Part shown: positions 20,831 to 30,138 of the stretch, one piece after another | How positions within the stretch are numbered: position 1 is the stretch's first letter | Layout of the letters: every line of letters begins with the position of its first letter | Source of the DNA: Poecilobothrus nobilitatus | Lineage: Eukaryota > Arthropoda > Insecta > Diptera > Dolichopodidae | DNA: 64,000 nt | Assembly: GCA_947095535.1 (NCBI GenBank) | Contig: OX352772.1 | Span: forward strand, 103,789,099-103,853,098 | Direction of reading: 5' to 3' | Program-made: the position numbers and the translations under genes | Notes under the pieces: model-generated | The model's database searches: none | What the model was told of the DNA's origin: nothing | What the model saw: the letters and a program-made list of their open reading frames with translations, nothing else

Positions 20831-21461
20831 GTGCAATATATGACGATTCGTCTTCAAACGTTTCATATTCTTCCCCAAATTGTTTTAATTGATCTCTCGT
20901 ACAATAACACAAACCTTTTCCAAATATATTATTAACGTTTTGAGTAAGATCTATTAATAATATATAGCCGTATGGAACTGACGTCACATCATTATATACT
21001 TTTTCAAATACTTTGATTTGATTGGGATATATTTGGCGAGCTAGGGGTAATATCTGCGATTTATCTCTTGGATTTTTGAAAAGTACTAGATATTTAAAGT
21101 TAAGTGAAATATCTCTTGAAAATTTACGCTGGTGAAAAACATTTTGTGTTACAAATATTACAGATAAATTTCTATGATGTGATCGTCTAGTAAATAAATA
21201 CTTATCATAAGAATTTAGCATCATATCATCGATAATAATTAACAAAGGTTTTAGATTATCATTAAAATCTGGAATAGTGTTACTATATTCTATATCTTTG
21301 ATATATTTTGGAACGGCATTTTTGTCTGGATTACACCAAATAACTCAATTAATATGTTGTTGTATATTTTCTTTTTTACATTTTATTAAATTATGAATAA
21401 AAGTGGTTTTACCACAGTATGATGGCCCCGCCACCATCATAATATATGAGTGAAACCGCAT
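20814..21461 (-). pseudogene. Polinton FtsK/HerA-type packaging ATPase
   Basis: The start at 21461 gives MRFHSY followed by a Walker A loop read as GPSYCGKTTF, then a Walker B read as PLLIIIDDMM, and the arginine-rich region LFTRRSHHRNLSVIFVTQN that is diagnostic of the Polinton/adeno-like DNA-packaging ATPase. Later segments are NPRDKSQILPLARQIYP and VPYGYILLIDL. It drives genome packaging in the family. A single in-frame stop (near 21340) interrupts an otherwise open 216-codon frame, making this the best preserved Polinton gene here. Confidence 0.9.
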
Positions 21462-21581
21462 AGTTGTATTAGTTAAAAACTAACACTAGTAACCTATATT
21501 TATAGGAAAAGCTCTATTTCCGAAGTGAATATAAATGTAAATTTAATTATTCTAATGAACATTCTTCCGTAAATCTGCAAC
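21462..21581. promoter_or_regulatory. divergent intergenic region of the Polinton
   Basis: A 120-bp AT-rich spacer separates the ATPase start (minus) from a plus-strand gene. It contains tatatttataggaaaagctc and gaatataaatg, which are TATA-like in either direction. A bidirectional promoter is an inference from layout. Confidence 0.35.
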
Positions 21582-22020
21582 ATGGATAATCAAATTTTCG
21601 TAGTTGACCTACAATTTTTAAAAGGAAAAGAAAAGCAATATTTCCTAAAAAATGTGCTGGCTATACTAAAAAAAGGAAGTTTAATTCCTACTGTATATCA
21701 CTTCAAACCACCATACTCTGCAGAAGAACTTAGTCCAGAGAGAAATTATAATAACCAGTATTGCGAAAATAAAATAAATGAACTATTTAGTTGAATATTT
21801 AGACATAAAACCTATATTAAAATACTATTTAGAATCAGCTGAAAAAAATTATGTTAAAGGAGAGCAAAAAAAAAACATTTTCTTGAAAAGTACATTGACA
21901 GCGTTAAAATAGAAGATCTAAGCAGAGAGTTACCGTCATTTTCAAAGATTGAAAATTTGAAATCAACTTGTTCTATGTCCTATACACTATACAAACACCA
22001 GTTTCAGATGTGCTGTATAA
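21582..22020 (+). pseudogene. Polinton-associated plus-strand protein, possible nuclease-like
   Basis: The ATG at 21582 opens a frame reading MDNQIFVVDLQFLKGKEKQY, with KPPYSAEELSPE later. This resembles an insect transposon protein family beginning 'VVD.Q.F....N.F..KE.A', which has an RNase H or exonuclease-like first strand. The frame is lost at 21794. A segment in another frame near 21915-22010 (EDLSRELPSFSKIEKLKS, then a C..H..C spacing) resembles the C-terminus of the same family. Assignment is from memory and tentative. It is transcribed away from the virion genes. Confidence 0.45.
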
Positions 22021-22189
22021 AATAGTTTTAATGTCTATATGCATCTCTTAAAAGAAAAAATATTAAATTAAGATTTTTCAAATTTATATACATATATTTC
22101 AAAGACTTGGATTTTTTTGTCTTTTTCTATTCTTTGCAGATTTGCAACATATAATGAACCTAAGCAACATGTTAATCGTTAAGTACTTT

Positions 22190-22865
22190 CATAGCTTTAA
22201 TTTTCTGTTTGTCTTTTTTTCATTCATATTTTTTCAACATTGTTACAAACAAAAAATAACTTACACGACACAGTGACAATAATTATTAAGTTTTTCTTTC
22301 CTCTTCTTTAAATACTTAAAGTAGAAAAAAAAAAAAAAACAAATAGTTAGGTACATCTAAAAACGCATCACTTTTTTCAATGGTTTGATCATTATGTAGA
22401 CAGAAAAACAAGTTTGCATATTTCTTTATGAATTTTAAAGATGCGTTGTACCTTATAAAATTGTTGTATCTTGTACGTTTAAACTTTTTTTGTTTTTTTC
22501 TTTTTACATTTATCAACCATTTTTTCGTCTTACTATTCATATGGCCCCTATTACTTAAACCAAGTTTATATCAATAAGTAAACCTGTACCACGTTAGATA
22601 TTTTTTATTTCCTGTTTTTTCTTTTTATTCATATTTTTTTTTCCACATTCTTACATAACAATTAATTAATGGTTTTTCTTCCAAATTCAATTAATAACAA
22701 TTAATTAATGGTTTTTCTTCTTCTTTAAATACTTCATAAAAAAAAACAAGAAATAAATATCTTAAAATTGCAAACATAAAAAAAAACCTTTTTTCTTACT
22801 ATTTCCATGTTTACCTATTACTTAAAACAAGTATACAATCTTTATAAACAACTAGAACTGTCTGA
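22190..22865. repeat. two diverged tandem copies of a noncoding unit
   Basis: The order of words at 22195-22590 (attttctgtttg..ttcatatttttt..cttctttaaatactt..cttactattcatatggcccctattacttaaa) recurs at 22610-22865 (ttttttctt..ttcatatttttttttcc..cttctttaaatactt..cttactatttccatg..cctattacttaaaa). The second copy has an extra local duplication of aattaattaatggtttttct (22652-22715). No coding is visible. Confidence 0.6.
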
Positions 22866-22970
22866 CCTACTTTTATGACATTAACCTACTTCCTGTTTGA
22901 CCTAATTACGGTTTGACCTACTTCCGGATGACCTTGACCTACTGACCTATCTGGCACAAGTGCCTACCTA
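22866..22970 (+). repeat. short repeats of tgacctact/acttcc words
   Basis: The words tgacctact, acctacttcc and tgaccta recur about seven times at roughly 15-25 bp spacing. It is a degenerate minisatellite directly upstream of a SINE tail. Confidence 0.65.
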
Positions 22971-22971
22971 T

Positions 22972-23040
22972 CTACTTGGATAATTTCCTTGTTACATTTA
23001 TGTGACAAGGAAATGCACTAAACAAAATAAAAACTTATAA
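22972..23040 (+). mobile_element. SINE 3' tail fragment
   Basis: The stretch ataatttccttgttacattt onward matches the tail of the SINE at 10415. It forms a perfect 10-bp stem (22983-22992 with 23005-23014) and is followed by an A-rich tail. The tRNA-like head is absent. Confidence 0.7.
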
Positions 23041-23162
23041 TATAAAATCACCAAATAAAAAGTTTTTTCTTTGTATGTATGATATTAATATTGTTTTCAT
23101 GCAAGTTTTAAAAAATTTGGGAGGGTACATGAAATTCTAAATTGTTGTCAAGGGATACGATC

Positions 23163-23186
23163 AATGTAAAAGGTTGGGAACCATTG
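23163..23186 (-). mobile_element. hAT-like terminal inverted repeat
   Basis: On the minus strand, from 23186, the sequence is caatggttcccaacctttta, very close to the CAGTGGTTC(C/T)CAAxCTTTT ends of many animal hAT elements. The following bases (23187-23194, gtttagag) would be one copy of an 8-bp target duplication. The opposite terminus was not found. A weak minus-strand frame inside (23420-23148) is not recognisable as transposase. Confidence 0.5.
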
Positions 23187-23194
23187 GTTTAGAG

Positions 23195-25059
23195 TATTTA
23201 GAATATTCTCGTTATATTTTGAAATTGAGATTTTCAAAAAATAATTTATTTTTAATTGCAAAAAGTCTACAATGTAGGTAATTTTAGGATGTGTTTTTAA
23301 GTTCGTCATAGGATGTTGGTTTGTCATATGATGTTGTAGACGAAATTCTATGGTAATTAAAAAAAGATTTATTTTAAACTTATAATATAAAATTGGATTT
23401 ATTAAAAAAAAAAATGTCACTTCTATTCAAAAATATTGCATAAATTAAATCCAATGAACATAAATTAAACGTAATATTTCAAAAATTTCCTAAATTAAAC
23501 AATTAAAAACAAATCAATAAAGAAAAAAATTCAAATTCAACAAGAAAATTAAAATAAAACGGAAAATATGTAATAATCAATAAAAAGCTGTGAAAGCATC
23601 ACTTATTAGCAGTCGACGATTTAATTTTTTAATAATGCTTTTTTTTGTAAATCAAAATATCATCTTTTTGTGGTCAACACCAGTTTGTTCCACTCATGCT
23701 TACGGTTTTAACTTTAAATTTTTCTTCATTTTCGATTCGTGCTAATAAATTCTAGAATCATTACTGAACCGTTCCTGCAAATTTCTTCGACGCGGTTTGG
23801 ACTAATTCCTGCGACGCGGTTTGGACTATTTACATAAGTTGAAGTAGATGCATCTAAAATTCCTTTTTCTGGAATTGCTGATTTTAAATTATTTGATGAT
23901 GTATTTTTTTTCTTTTAAAAACTTAAAATTGTGACTATATGTGTTTTCTATAACACATTGCAACATATTGGTTTTTGAATTTCAGATAATTTTATTTATG
24001 ATTTTATTTTATTTGAATCATCCCACTTTGCCTATGTTAGCGTTCAGTGTTGTATTATGGTGTATCGCATTGTCGGGTATTACGGTAATATTTCCGTTTA
24101 ATTTTGTTTTTTTGTGACTGTTAAATTTTTTGAAAGCTCAGAAGCCGAAATGATAAAAAATGAAACTCAAATGGCTATAAAATCTCCATTTCAATAAATA
24201 ATTTAGCTGATGTAGTCACTCATGCCTTCTTAGTTTCCAAAATTACATTTTTTTATTACGATGTGTAAATAATATTGAAACGCTTAATACAATAATTGTT
24301 TGTAACTTTTTTGTTGTTCTTTTTTTGAATTGTTGAAAAAATAGTAAAGAAATTATAAATTAAATTTGAGTTCAATTTGATAAAAATTGTAGAAATTTTG
24401 ATTTCAATTCATAGTCCCAACAAAATTTGGTGATGTGTGAATAACATTGAAAGTGACTGTAATTTGTAAAGCTAATAAAAGCAGCTATCGTTGGGTGTGA
24501 TTGAAAATATACATTATAGAACTTGGGCTATAACAATTTAAATACAGAGTTTGTACGAACTTTGGGAGACTGTAATTCCGTAACGGGAGCTACAGAAAAA
24601 AGTTGTTCCATAAATTTAATTTCCAAACGATATAGAAAAATTTGTATCAAAAATTTAGAAATCAAAAAATTAGTTGTTCGAGAGCTACCCGAAGTTCTGG
24701 TCGCACCTCCACACAATAAATACGAAATAACTTATCGTACGGGGGTACAATTACATGTTGAACTTAAACAATTTTTTTTATGTATAAAGGTATAAAATCA
24801 TCAATAAAATATAAAAACTAATAATTAACTTACCTTTCAGTAATTATAATCTTAGGACTGCTCGCATTCCGCTCATCTTAAATACTACATTTTATTAAAA
24901 ATGCGGGCGAAAATAATGCAATTTTTTTAAGGATCTTTTGTTTATTTTTATTTAGAATAGCATTAGAATTGAAATAACTGCCATTTTTCAAATATATAAA
25001 TAAAAGAACATTAGACTAATAAATTTTTAGGTTCGCTTTTTATTATTTTATATTAAAAT
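23195..25059. other. AT-rich gap, mostly unassigned
   Basis: No coding family is recognised. A 24-bp perfect tandem duplication (cgacgcggtttggactaatt, from 23788 and again from 23812) lies in a minus-strand stretch that reads protein-like for about 40 codons. A plus-strand open frame at 24523-24795 has no motif I can name. The rest is low-complexity. Confidence 0.4.
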
Positions 25060-25775
25060 GTGTGAAAAAAGAAGCAGGAAACAATTGTATCAGACTCCGT
25101 GAAGAAAGCGGACTTATTTGGCAAGCAATTCTCTTATTGCTCGGCACTGCCTCAGTCAACTGTGCAGCCGCCATCCATTCCGGTTGGCTATGCTTTCGGT
25201 AAAATTTACTTTAAAATGAAATCAGCCGGTTCAAATGGTATCATACCATAGTTCTTAAAAATACCTATTCAAGAATTTTAAAACCTACGTAACCTTTCCA
25301 CCTTTCCTTCGGGTATTGCGCATGTTTTCCCAATTCTAAGAAACGATTATAAAAGCTATCCCTCAACTACCGTCTTATTGCTATAACATAGGTTCTTTCT
25401 AAAGTAATGGAAAAAATTGGATGATCGTAGGCGTCTACTTCATGATCGTCAATCCCGGTTCAGAGTCCGTCGTTCAAACGGTGATCTTCCCAAGATTTGG
25501 GTACTTGCTGATGGATACTCATTTGACAATTTTATATTAAATACTGGTGTCCATCAGGGATCGGTTTTATCTCTTACTCTTTTAATATTTAGCAATGCTC
25601 TACTTTCAATTACCTCCAATGCAATCCACAGTTTCGCAGATGATAGCACCCTTGTAGCTTCCTATGAATTTTATAGCCGCTGTAACATTAATCACCAAAT
25701 TAATAAAACAACAAGAAATTCCACTATCCGTGAGCTAAATAATGATTTAGCCAACACAGTTGACAATGCTTCCTA
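25060..25775 (+). pseudogene. LINE RT fragment, family J copy 1
   Basis: Plus-strand frames read a jockey-like RT. Around 25210-25250 there is KMKSAGSNGIIP, and from 25417 a frame with LHDRQSRFRVRRSNGDL, ILNTGVHQGSVLS and the catalytic box IHSFADDSTLVASYEF. A segment of motif A is missing: the frame jumps from the RSNGDL position to the VLADGY turn, an internal deletion. It shares the same residues as copies at 45070-46330 and 60545-61943, so these three are one family. Confidence 0.85.
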
Positions 25776-26149
25776 ATCTCTAAAATCTATACCTTTTGAA
25801 CGGCTTGTTGTAGAGATAAAAAAAACCCCATTTCGTAAAGTAAGTTGTCAGTTTTAATTTTTGGGTACTAATGATCCCATTATACCCACGAATTACAAAG
25901 TTATGAAGGTTCAAAATGATTTAAAATGAAAAAATTATATTTCAAACTCAATTTTCTTTTGAAACACCCTGTATTTGGGCTACTTTTTATAGCATATTTC
26001 AAGACAGCTTTTCAAGCCATATAATTAGTATCTAATAAATTTTTCGCTATCTCTAACCGTTTTTGAGATATGAAGAATAGAAAAGTGTATTATTTTCAAT
26101 CGCTGTTATTTTTCTCTTTATAAATCACTGTTATTTTTCTCCTCTCGCT
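25776..26149. other. unassigned noncoding DNA
   Basis: It contains the phrase gaaacaccctgtat (about 25960) and, about 80 bp on, cgctatctctaaccgttttt, words that also occur in altered order near 29300-29365 and that I know as widespread insect repeat motifs. No gene is visible. Confidence 0.5.
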
Positions 26150-26772
26150 GTTAGTATCAATTAATCGATATTGATAGAAATATAAAATGGAACTGTCATA
26201 CTATATTCTTATAATCTTATTTTCGATCGGCCTTAAGAAGGTTTTATAAACTAAGAAAGATTTGTTTACAGAAAGTTTTGCAATTGTTTTATTATGGCAT
26301 TTTCGATTCCAAATTGCAATATGCCATATGCTGTTGGGGAGGTGCGTATGAAAACAGAATTAAACCATTATTAATTCTTCAAAAATCTGTCATATAAAAT
26401 TAATTTCCAATAGACCTCGTCCTTATAATTGAACGTCGTCCTCTTGAACTTTTTCGTGGACATAAAATTCTACCTGTTCGCCAATTATATTATTATAATA
26501 CAATAAAACTCTTTTTAAAGTTAAATTCGAATTCTAATCTTCGTATGAATTATAACTATAATCTCAGAAATAATGAACGCTATATATTTACCATACCAGT
26601 TTTCCATATTAGAGCTTATTGCACCTCATATAAAATTGCATCCTGTAGATTATTTAATAAAATCCCTTATTCAATCAGGTCCATTAGAAATTTAAAAATT
26701 ATATTATCAAAAGTAAAAGCATGGTTATTTAATATGAGTCACGATGATATCAAAGTTTTGTTAAGGATTTAG
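26150..26772 (+). pseudogene. LINE 3' end (RT C-terminus), family W, plus copy
   Basis: From about 26160 the sequence reads the post-palm and C-terminal part of an RT (FAIVLLWHFRF region in one frame, CWGGAYENRIKPLLIL in another), ending with an open frame 26545-26772 (LFNKIPYSIRSIRNLKIIL, WLFNMSHDD). It aligns base by base with the reverse complement of 27680-27900. The better preserved LINE at 30139 encodes the related C-terminus with YCWGGAAYYK-type residues. The upstream RT palm is missing. Confidence 0.85.
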
Positions 26773-27599
26773 TACTAAAGTATGCTATTCCTTTCTTAAT
26801 TTTTCGTTATTTAAAAAAGAGAAAATTCATATAAGTGCGTAATTCGCTAAATGTATTTTATTCTAAATTGCAGGTTAGATCAAATTGTGAACATGTATTA
26901 AATTTTTTTTTTGTTTCTTTTTTGTGTGTACATAATATCGTTAATTCATAACTTCAAACACCCCAGTTAGCAAATTGAATAAACAGAGCGAAGAATTAGA
27001 GACAATTCGTTTACAAAAAATTTATAAAGGAACCAATAATCTATTGGGTATATTATTAGGGCGTAGAGTTTCTATAATATATTCGGTAATACCATCAAAT
27101 CGCATTTAAATTAAAAAAGACTTCATGTTTTTATGAATTATTCTTTTAAGCATATTTTGAAAAATTTGTTATTCTCTGTCCGTCTGTCTGTTTAGAAAAC
27201 TTATACACTGTTTACTAAAGAGTAATGAACACAAATAGCAACAAAAAATAATAAACATACCAACTAACAAAATAATAAACAAACACAAATAACAAACAAA
27301 AAAAAACACATAAAGAACAGAAACATTCTTATCCATATACAGTTTTTTACACATATTTTTAGCATATATCAATTTTTAAAACGTATCTAACTCCTTTTTA
27401 AAAAAAGTTAACGTAAAAAATTTATGGTTGATTTATAGAGGTAAAACCCAATCCTGTATTTTTAAATTAAAAATATGTTAAACAGAACCAGAGATGCTTT
27501 TAAAAAGAAGTTTTTTCAAAATTTAAAGAGCTGTCTGTGCTGTAATGGTGAGTTTTATATAATACAATAAAAAGAGTTTTCCTGACCTGAAATGATCAG
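26773..27599. other. AT-rich spacer between inverted LINE copies
   Basis: No gene recognised. A minus-strand open frame at 27169-27372 is hydrophobic low-complexity and not supported. Confidence 0.5.
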
Positions 27600-28470
27600 A
27601 GAGTTCAGGCCTGACCTGATTGAATAAGGGATTTTATTAAATAATCTACATGATGCAATTTTATATGAGCTGCAATTTGGACAATTAATAATGGTTTAAT
27701 CCTGTTTTCATACGCACCTCCCCAACAGAATATGGCATATTGCAATTTGGAATGGAAAATACTATAATAAAATAATTGCAAAACTTTCTGTAAACAAATC
27801 TTTCTTGGTTTATAAAAACATCTTAAGGCCGATCTAAAATAAGATTTTAAGGATATAGTATGACAGTTCCATTTTATATTTCTATCAATATCGATTCCTA
27901 AATATTTATCAATCGCGAAACAGTTAGTATTACAACTATTATCAGAATGATATATATTTTTGCTACCACTACAAATAACTCTATGCATTTTAAAACTATC
28001 GTATTCCGACGAATGGAAAATAAAGGCAATATCAGGATCTTCCTGTCGTGTAATGTTAAAGTACATACGTTTTGTTTTATTACTGACAATTAGCTTATGT
28101 TTAAGAACCAATTTCTCAATATATGAACGTCACTATTTATATTACAAGTTAAATCTAACATAGAATCTACAGTGTAAGAAAAAACTACATCATCTGCAAA
28201 AGCAGTTTGGTTGTCACAAAGCTGTTGCTTAAAGAGTGAATTTACATACATAAAAAAGAGTATAGCACCCAACACAGAGCCCTGAGGTACGCCAAGATTT
28301 ATTTTAACTGTACTACTAAATGTGTTCTCTATTTTTACCGTTTGTGTTCGATGTTTGATAGGAAATAGGATTTGAACCAGTCAAAAATAAAACTTCTGAA
28401 TCCAGCACTATACAATTTTTTATACAATTTATTCATATTAATGTTACAAATCACGTAGGATATTGCAATA
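27600..28470 (-). pseudogene. LINE RT, family W, minus copy with internal deletion
   Basis: The minus strand reads RT from 28470 down. The 'GVPQGSVLGAILFFMY' turn lies near 28290-28245, the catalytic box AFADDVVFSY near 28205, then KHKLIVSNKTKRMYFN (28110) and RSALRCFYKPRKICLQKVL and CWGGAYENRIKPLL (27800-27690). It then jumps directly to the LFNKIPYS-equivalent near the end, missing about 236 bp that the plus copy has. Frameshifts lie near 28110 and 28275. Confidence 0.85.
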
Positions 28471-28741
28471 TTACCATCGGCTGCTAAGGCCGTTATAGGT
28501 CAAATACTATTATTAAATTATACACTAACATTATTTATTTTGTTTATATTATATATTTTATATTTACGCTATATTTGGTAGCAAGGGGGATTTGTTTACA
28601 ATTAATAAAACTTGCTACGTGTTTAACCACTAGACCACCGAGAAACCTAATTAAATTATATTAACGCAAAAACAAAAATTAATAATTTTTATTTCATAAA
28701 GCCAACAAAATACTCCGGGCAACGCCGGGTACTCTGCTAGT
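28471..28741 (+). mobile_element. Helitron-like 3' end
   Basis: The segment at 28713-28741 has a GC-rich hairpin (ccgggcaacgccggg) followed six bases later by ctag and then t, in AT-rich surroundings. That is the structure of Helitron 3' termini (hairpin then CTRR, inserted between A and T). The reverse strand at 28613-28643 carries tggtctagtggttaaacacg, an A-box-like tRNA word, so a SINE fragment may lie within. The 5' end was not fixed; it may be near 28471, where LINE similarity stops. Confidence 0.6.
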
Positions 28742-28897
28742 TATATTATAACTATTTATTTGTTTTTTTTATTTTTTTTTTTTTTTATTTTAAGTACCAA
28801 TTTTCAACTTCTTCGACAAAACGCCGATGTTTGAAGCATCAATGATAGCTCCTGGGAGCTCATTAAATAACCTGATACACTTCACCATTGTTGAGTT
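28742..28897 (-). pseudogene. LINE C-terminal fragment
   Basis: The minus strand 28895-28785 reads MVKCIRLFNELPGAII, then LSKKLKIGT and a stop, followed by an A-rich tail (the plus-strand T run at 28755-28790). This is the usual end of LINE RT proteins. It is the target into which the BEL LTR at about 28901 sits. Confidence 0.6.
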
Positions 28898-28900
28898 TTA

Positions 28901-29164
28901 TGTGTTTTAAAGCATTTACAGGTTACAGGTTACAATAACAAATTTAAAACAGGTTACAATAACAATATTCCGGAATAATTTAAATTTTCAAAACAAAATT
29001 TATTAACATGCTCAAGTATTTAATTTATGTCACATTTATTTCAGAACAATAATAATTTACAAATGCACGTTTTTAAATTATAATTATTTCATTCTTTTTA
29101 CTTCAAAAATTCTATAATATATTTTATAAACAAGTGATAATAATTTTAATAAATTTATACATAT
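28901..29164 (-). repeat. BEL 3' LTR, left part
   Basis: It aligns with 43120-43373 of the other LTR, from tgtgttttaaagcattt through aaatttatacatat. It carries an extra short duplication of aggttacaataac (28920-28965). It ends at the base where the Sola-like transposon begins. Confidence 0.9.
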
Positions 29165-29199
29165 CGCTGGTTGAATCTTTGTTTGCCCCATACGCCATT
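29165..29199 (+). repeat. Sola-like left terminal inverted repeat
   Basis: It starts cgctggttgaatctttgttt and is the inverse of 40707-40741 with two mismatches. Confidence 0.9.
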
Positions 29200-29959
29200 T
29201 TTTTTTTTTTTTTAGTTAGAACCACAATATAGTAATTCATATAGTAATTTATTAATTATTACACATATAGTAATTCAACCACGCTCTTTTCAAAATTTCA
29301 ATCTATTTTTCCCTAGCTCTAACGGTTTCTGAGATAGCCAGCCCTTGTTTAATCAATCACCCTATATCACAATTTTTTCAATATTTGTAATCTTGTTTGC
29401 TTTATGTCAACCAAACGCGGAAAATATGGTTGTTAGGGTAAATTTTTTTATACAATTTTCTTATATTTTTTTATGAATTCTTGTTTGCTCTACGTCAATG
29501 CGTAATTGATATAGAGCCCAAAAATTATTTTACTTAAATTTAAATTTGTTGTTGCCCTATCTCCATATAAAATTTAATATTTATTTTTTTTTATTTATTA
29601 TTTCATTCACAAATACTTTTTACATCATTCTTATAAATCTATTCTTACAATTTAAAAATTTAAAGTTCAAAATGTGCCTAGTCTAAAACAAACTACTATA
29701 CAAGCATTTTTAAAACAAGAAACTTATCAAATTTAATGTTTAATTACTGAAAATGTAATTGAGAGATTAGTGGCTTTTTTATTTTTCAAGAAAATAGTTT
29801 TAAAGCCACTTCATTAATTTAAAACTCAAAAGTTAAGGACTACAGTTATATAGAGGGGTGATGTGTATAAAAAAATAACATCAAAATTTAATATTAAAAG
29901 GAAAAATGAAATATAACAAAAAAAAATTACAGAGTTTAAAGTTATAAAAAAAATTATAT
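29200..29959. other. Sola-like subterminal region
   Basis: AT-rich noncoding sequence with tttgctctacgtcaa/tttgctttatgtcaa words (29400-29500) that recall tttgctccac words near the other end (40450-40480). It also contains an inverted pair agtggcttt/aaagccact (29770-29815). No gene. Confidence 0.5.
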
Positions 29960-30138
29960 GAAAAAGAAAAATGCAAAAAGAAAAATATAAAAAAAATAAA
30001 TTTAAAAAATTTTAATTTATTTTAATTTAATTTAATTTAAGAACCAAGAAAATAGCAAAGAATATAAAGAAAATACATATAACAAAGTGCCTTCCAAACC
30101 ACCTCCTTTTCCTTCCTCAATTATGTTCAGCATTGTAT

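Larger units (their letters stand above)
17182..22030 (-). mobile_element. Polinton/Maverick virion-gene block, decayed
   Basis: Minus-strand remnants of an adenovirus-type cysteine protease, a double-jelly-roll major capsid protein, a minor capsid protein and a packaging ATPase occur in one direction with little spacing, and a divergent plus-strand gene starts at 21582. This set defines Polinton (Maverick) elements, large self-synthesising transposons related to viruses. The protein-primed DNA polymerase, retroviral-type integrase and long terminal inverted repeats were not found in the window. All genes are broken by frameshifts or stops, so this is an old, inactive fragment. Confidence 0.9.

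Noticed and set aside
24523..24795. A 90-codon plus-strand gene
   Set aside because: Overlapping frames on both strands are open, and no motif or family resemblance was found.
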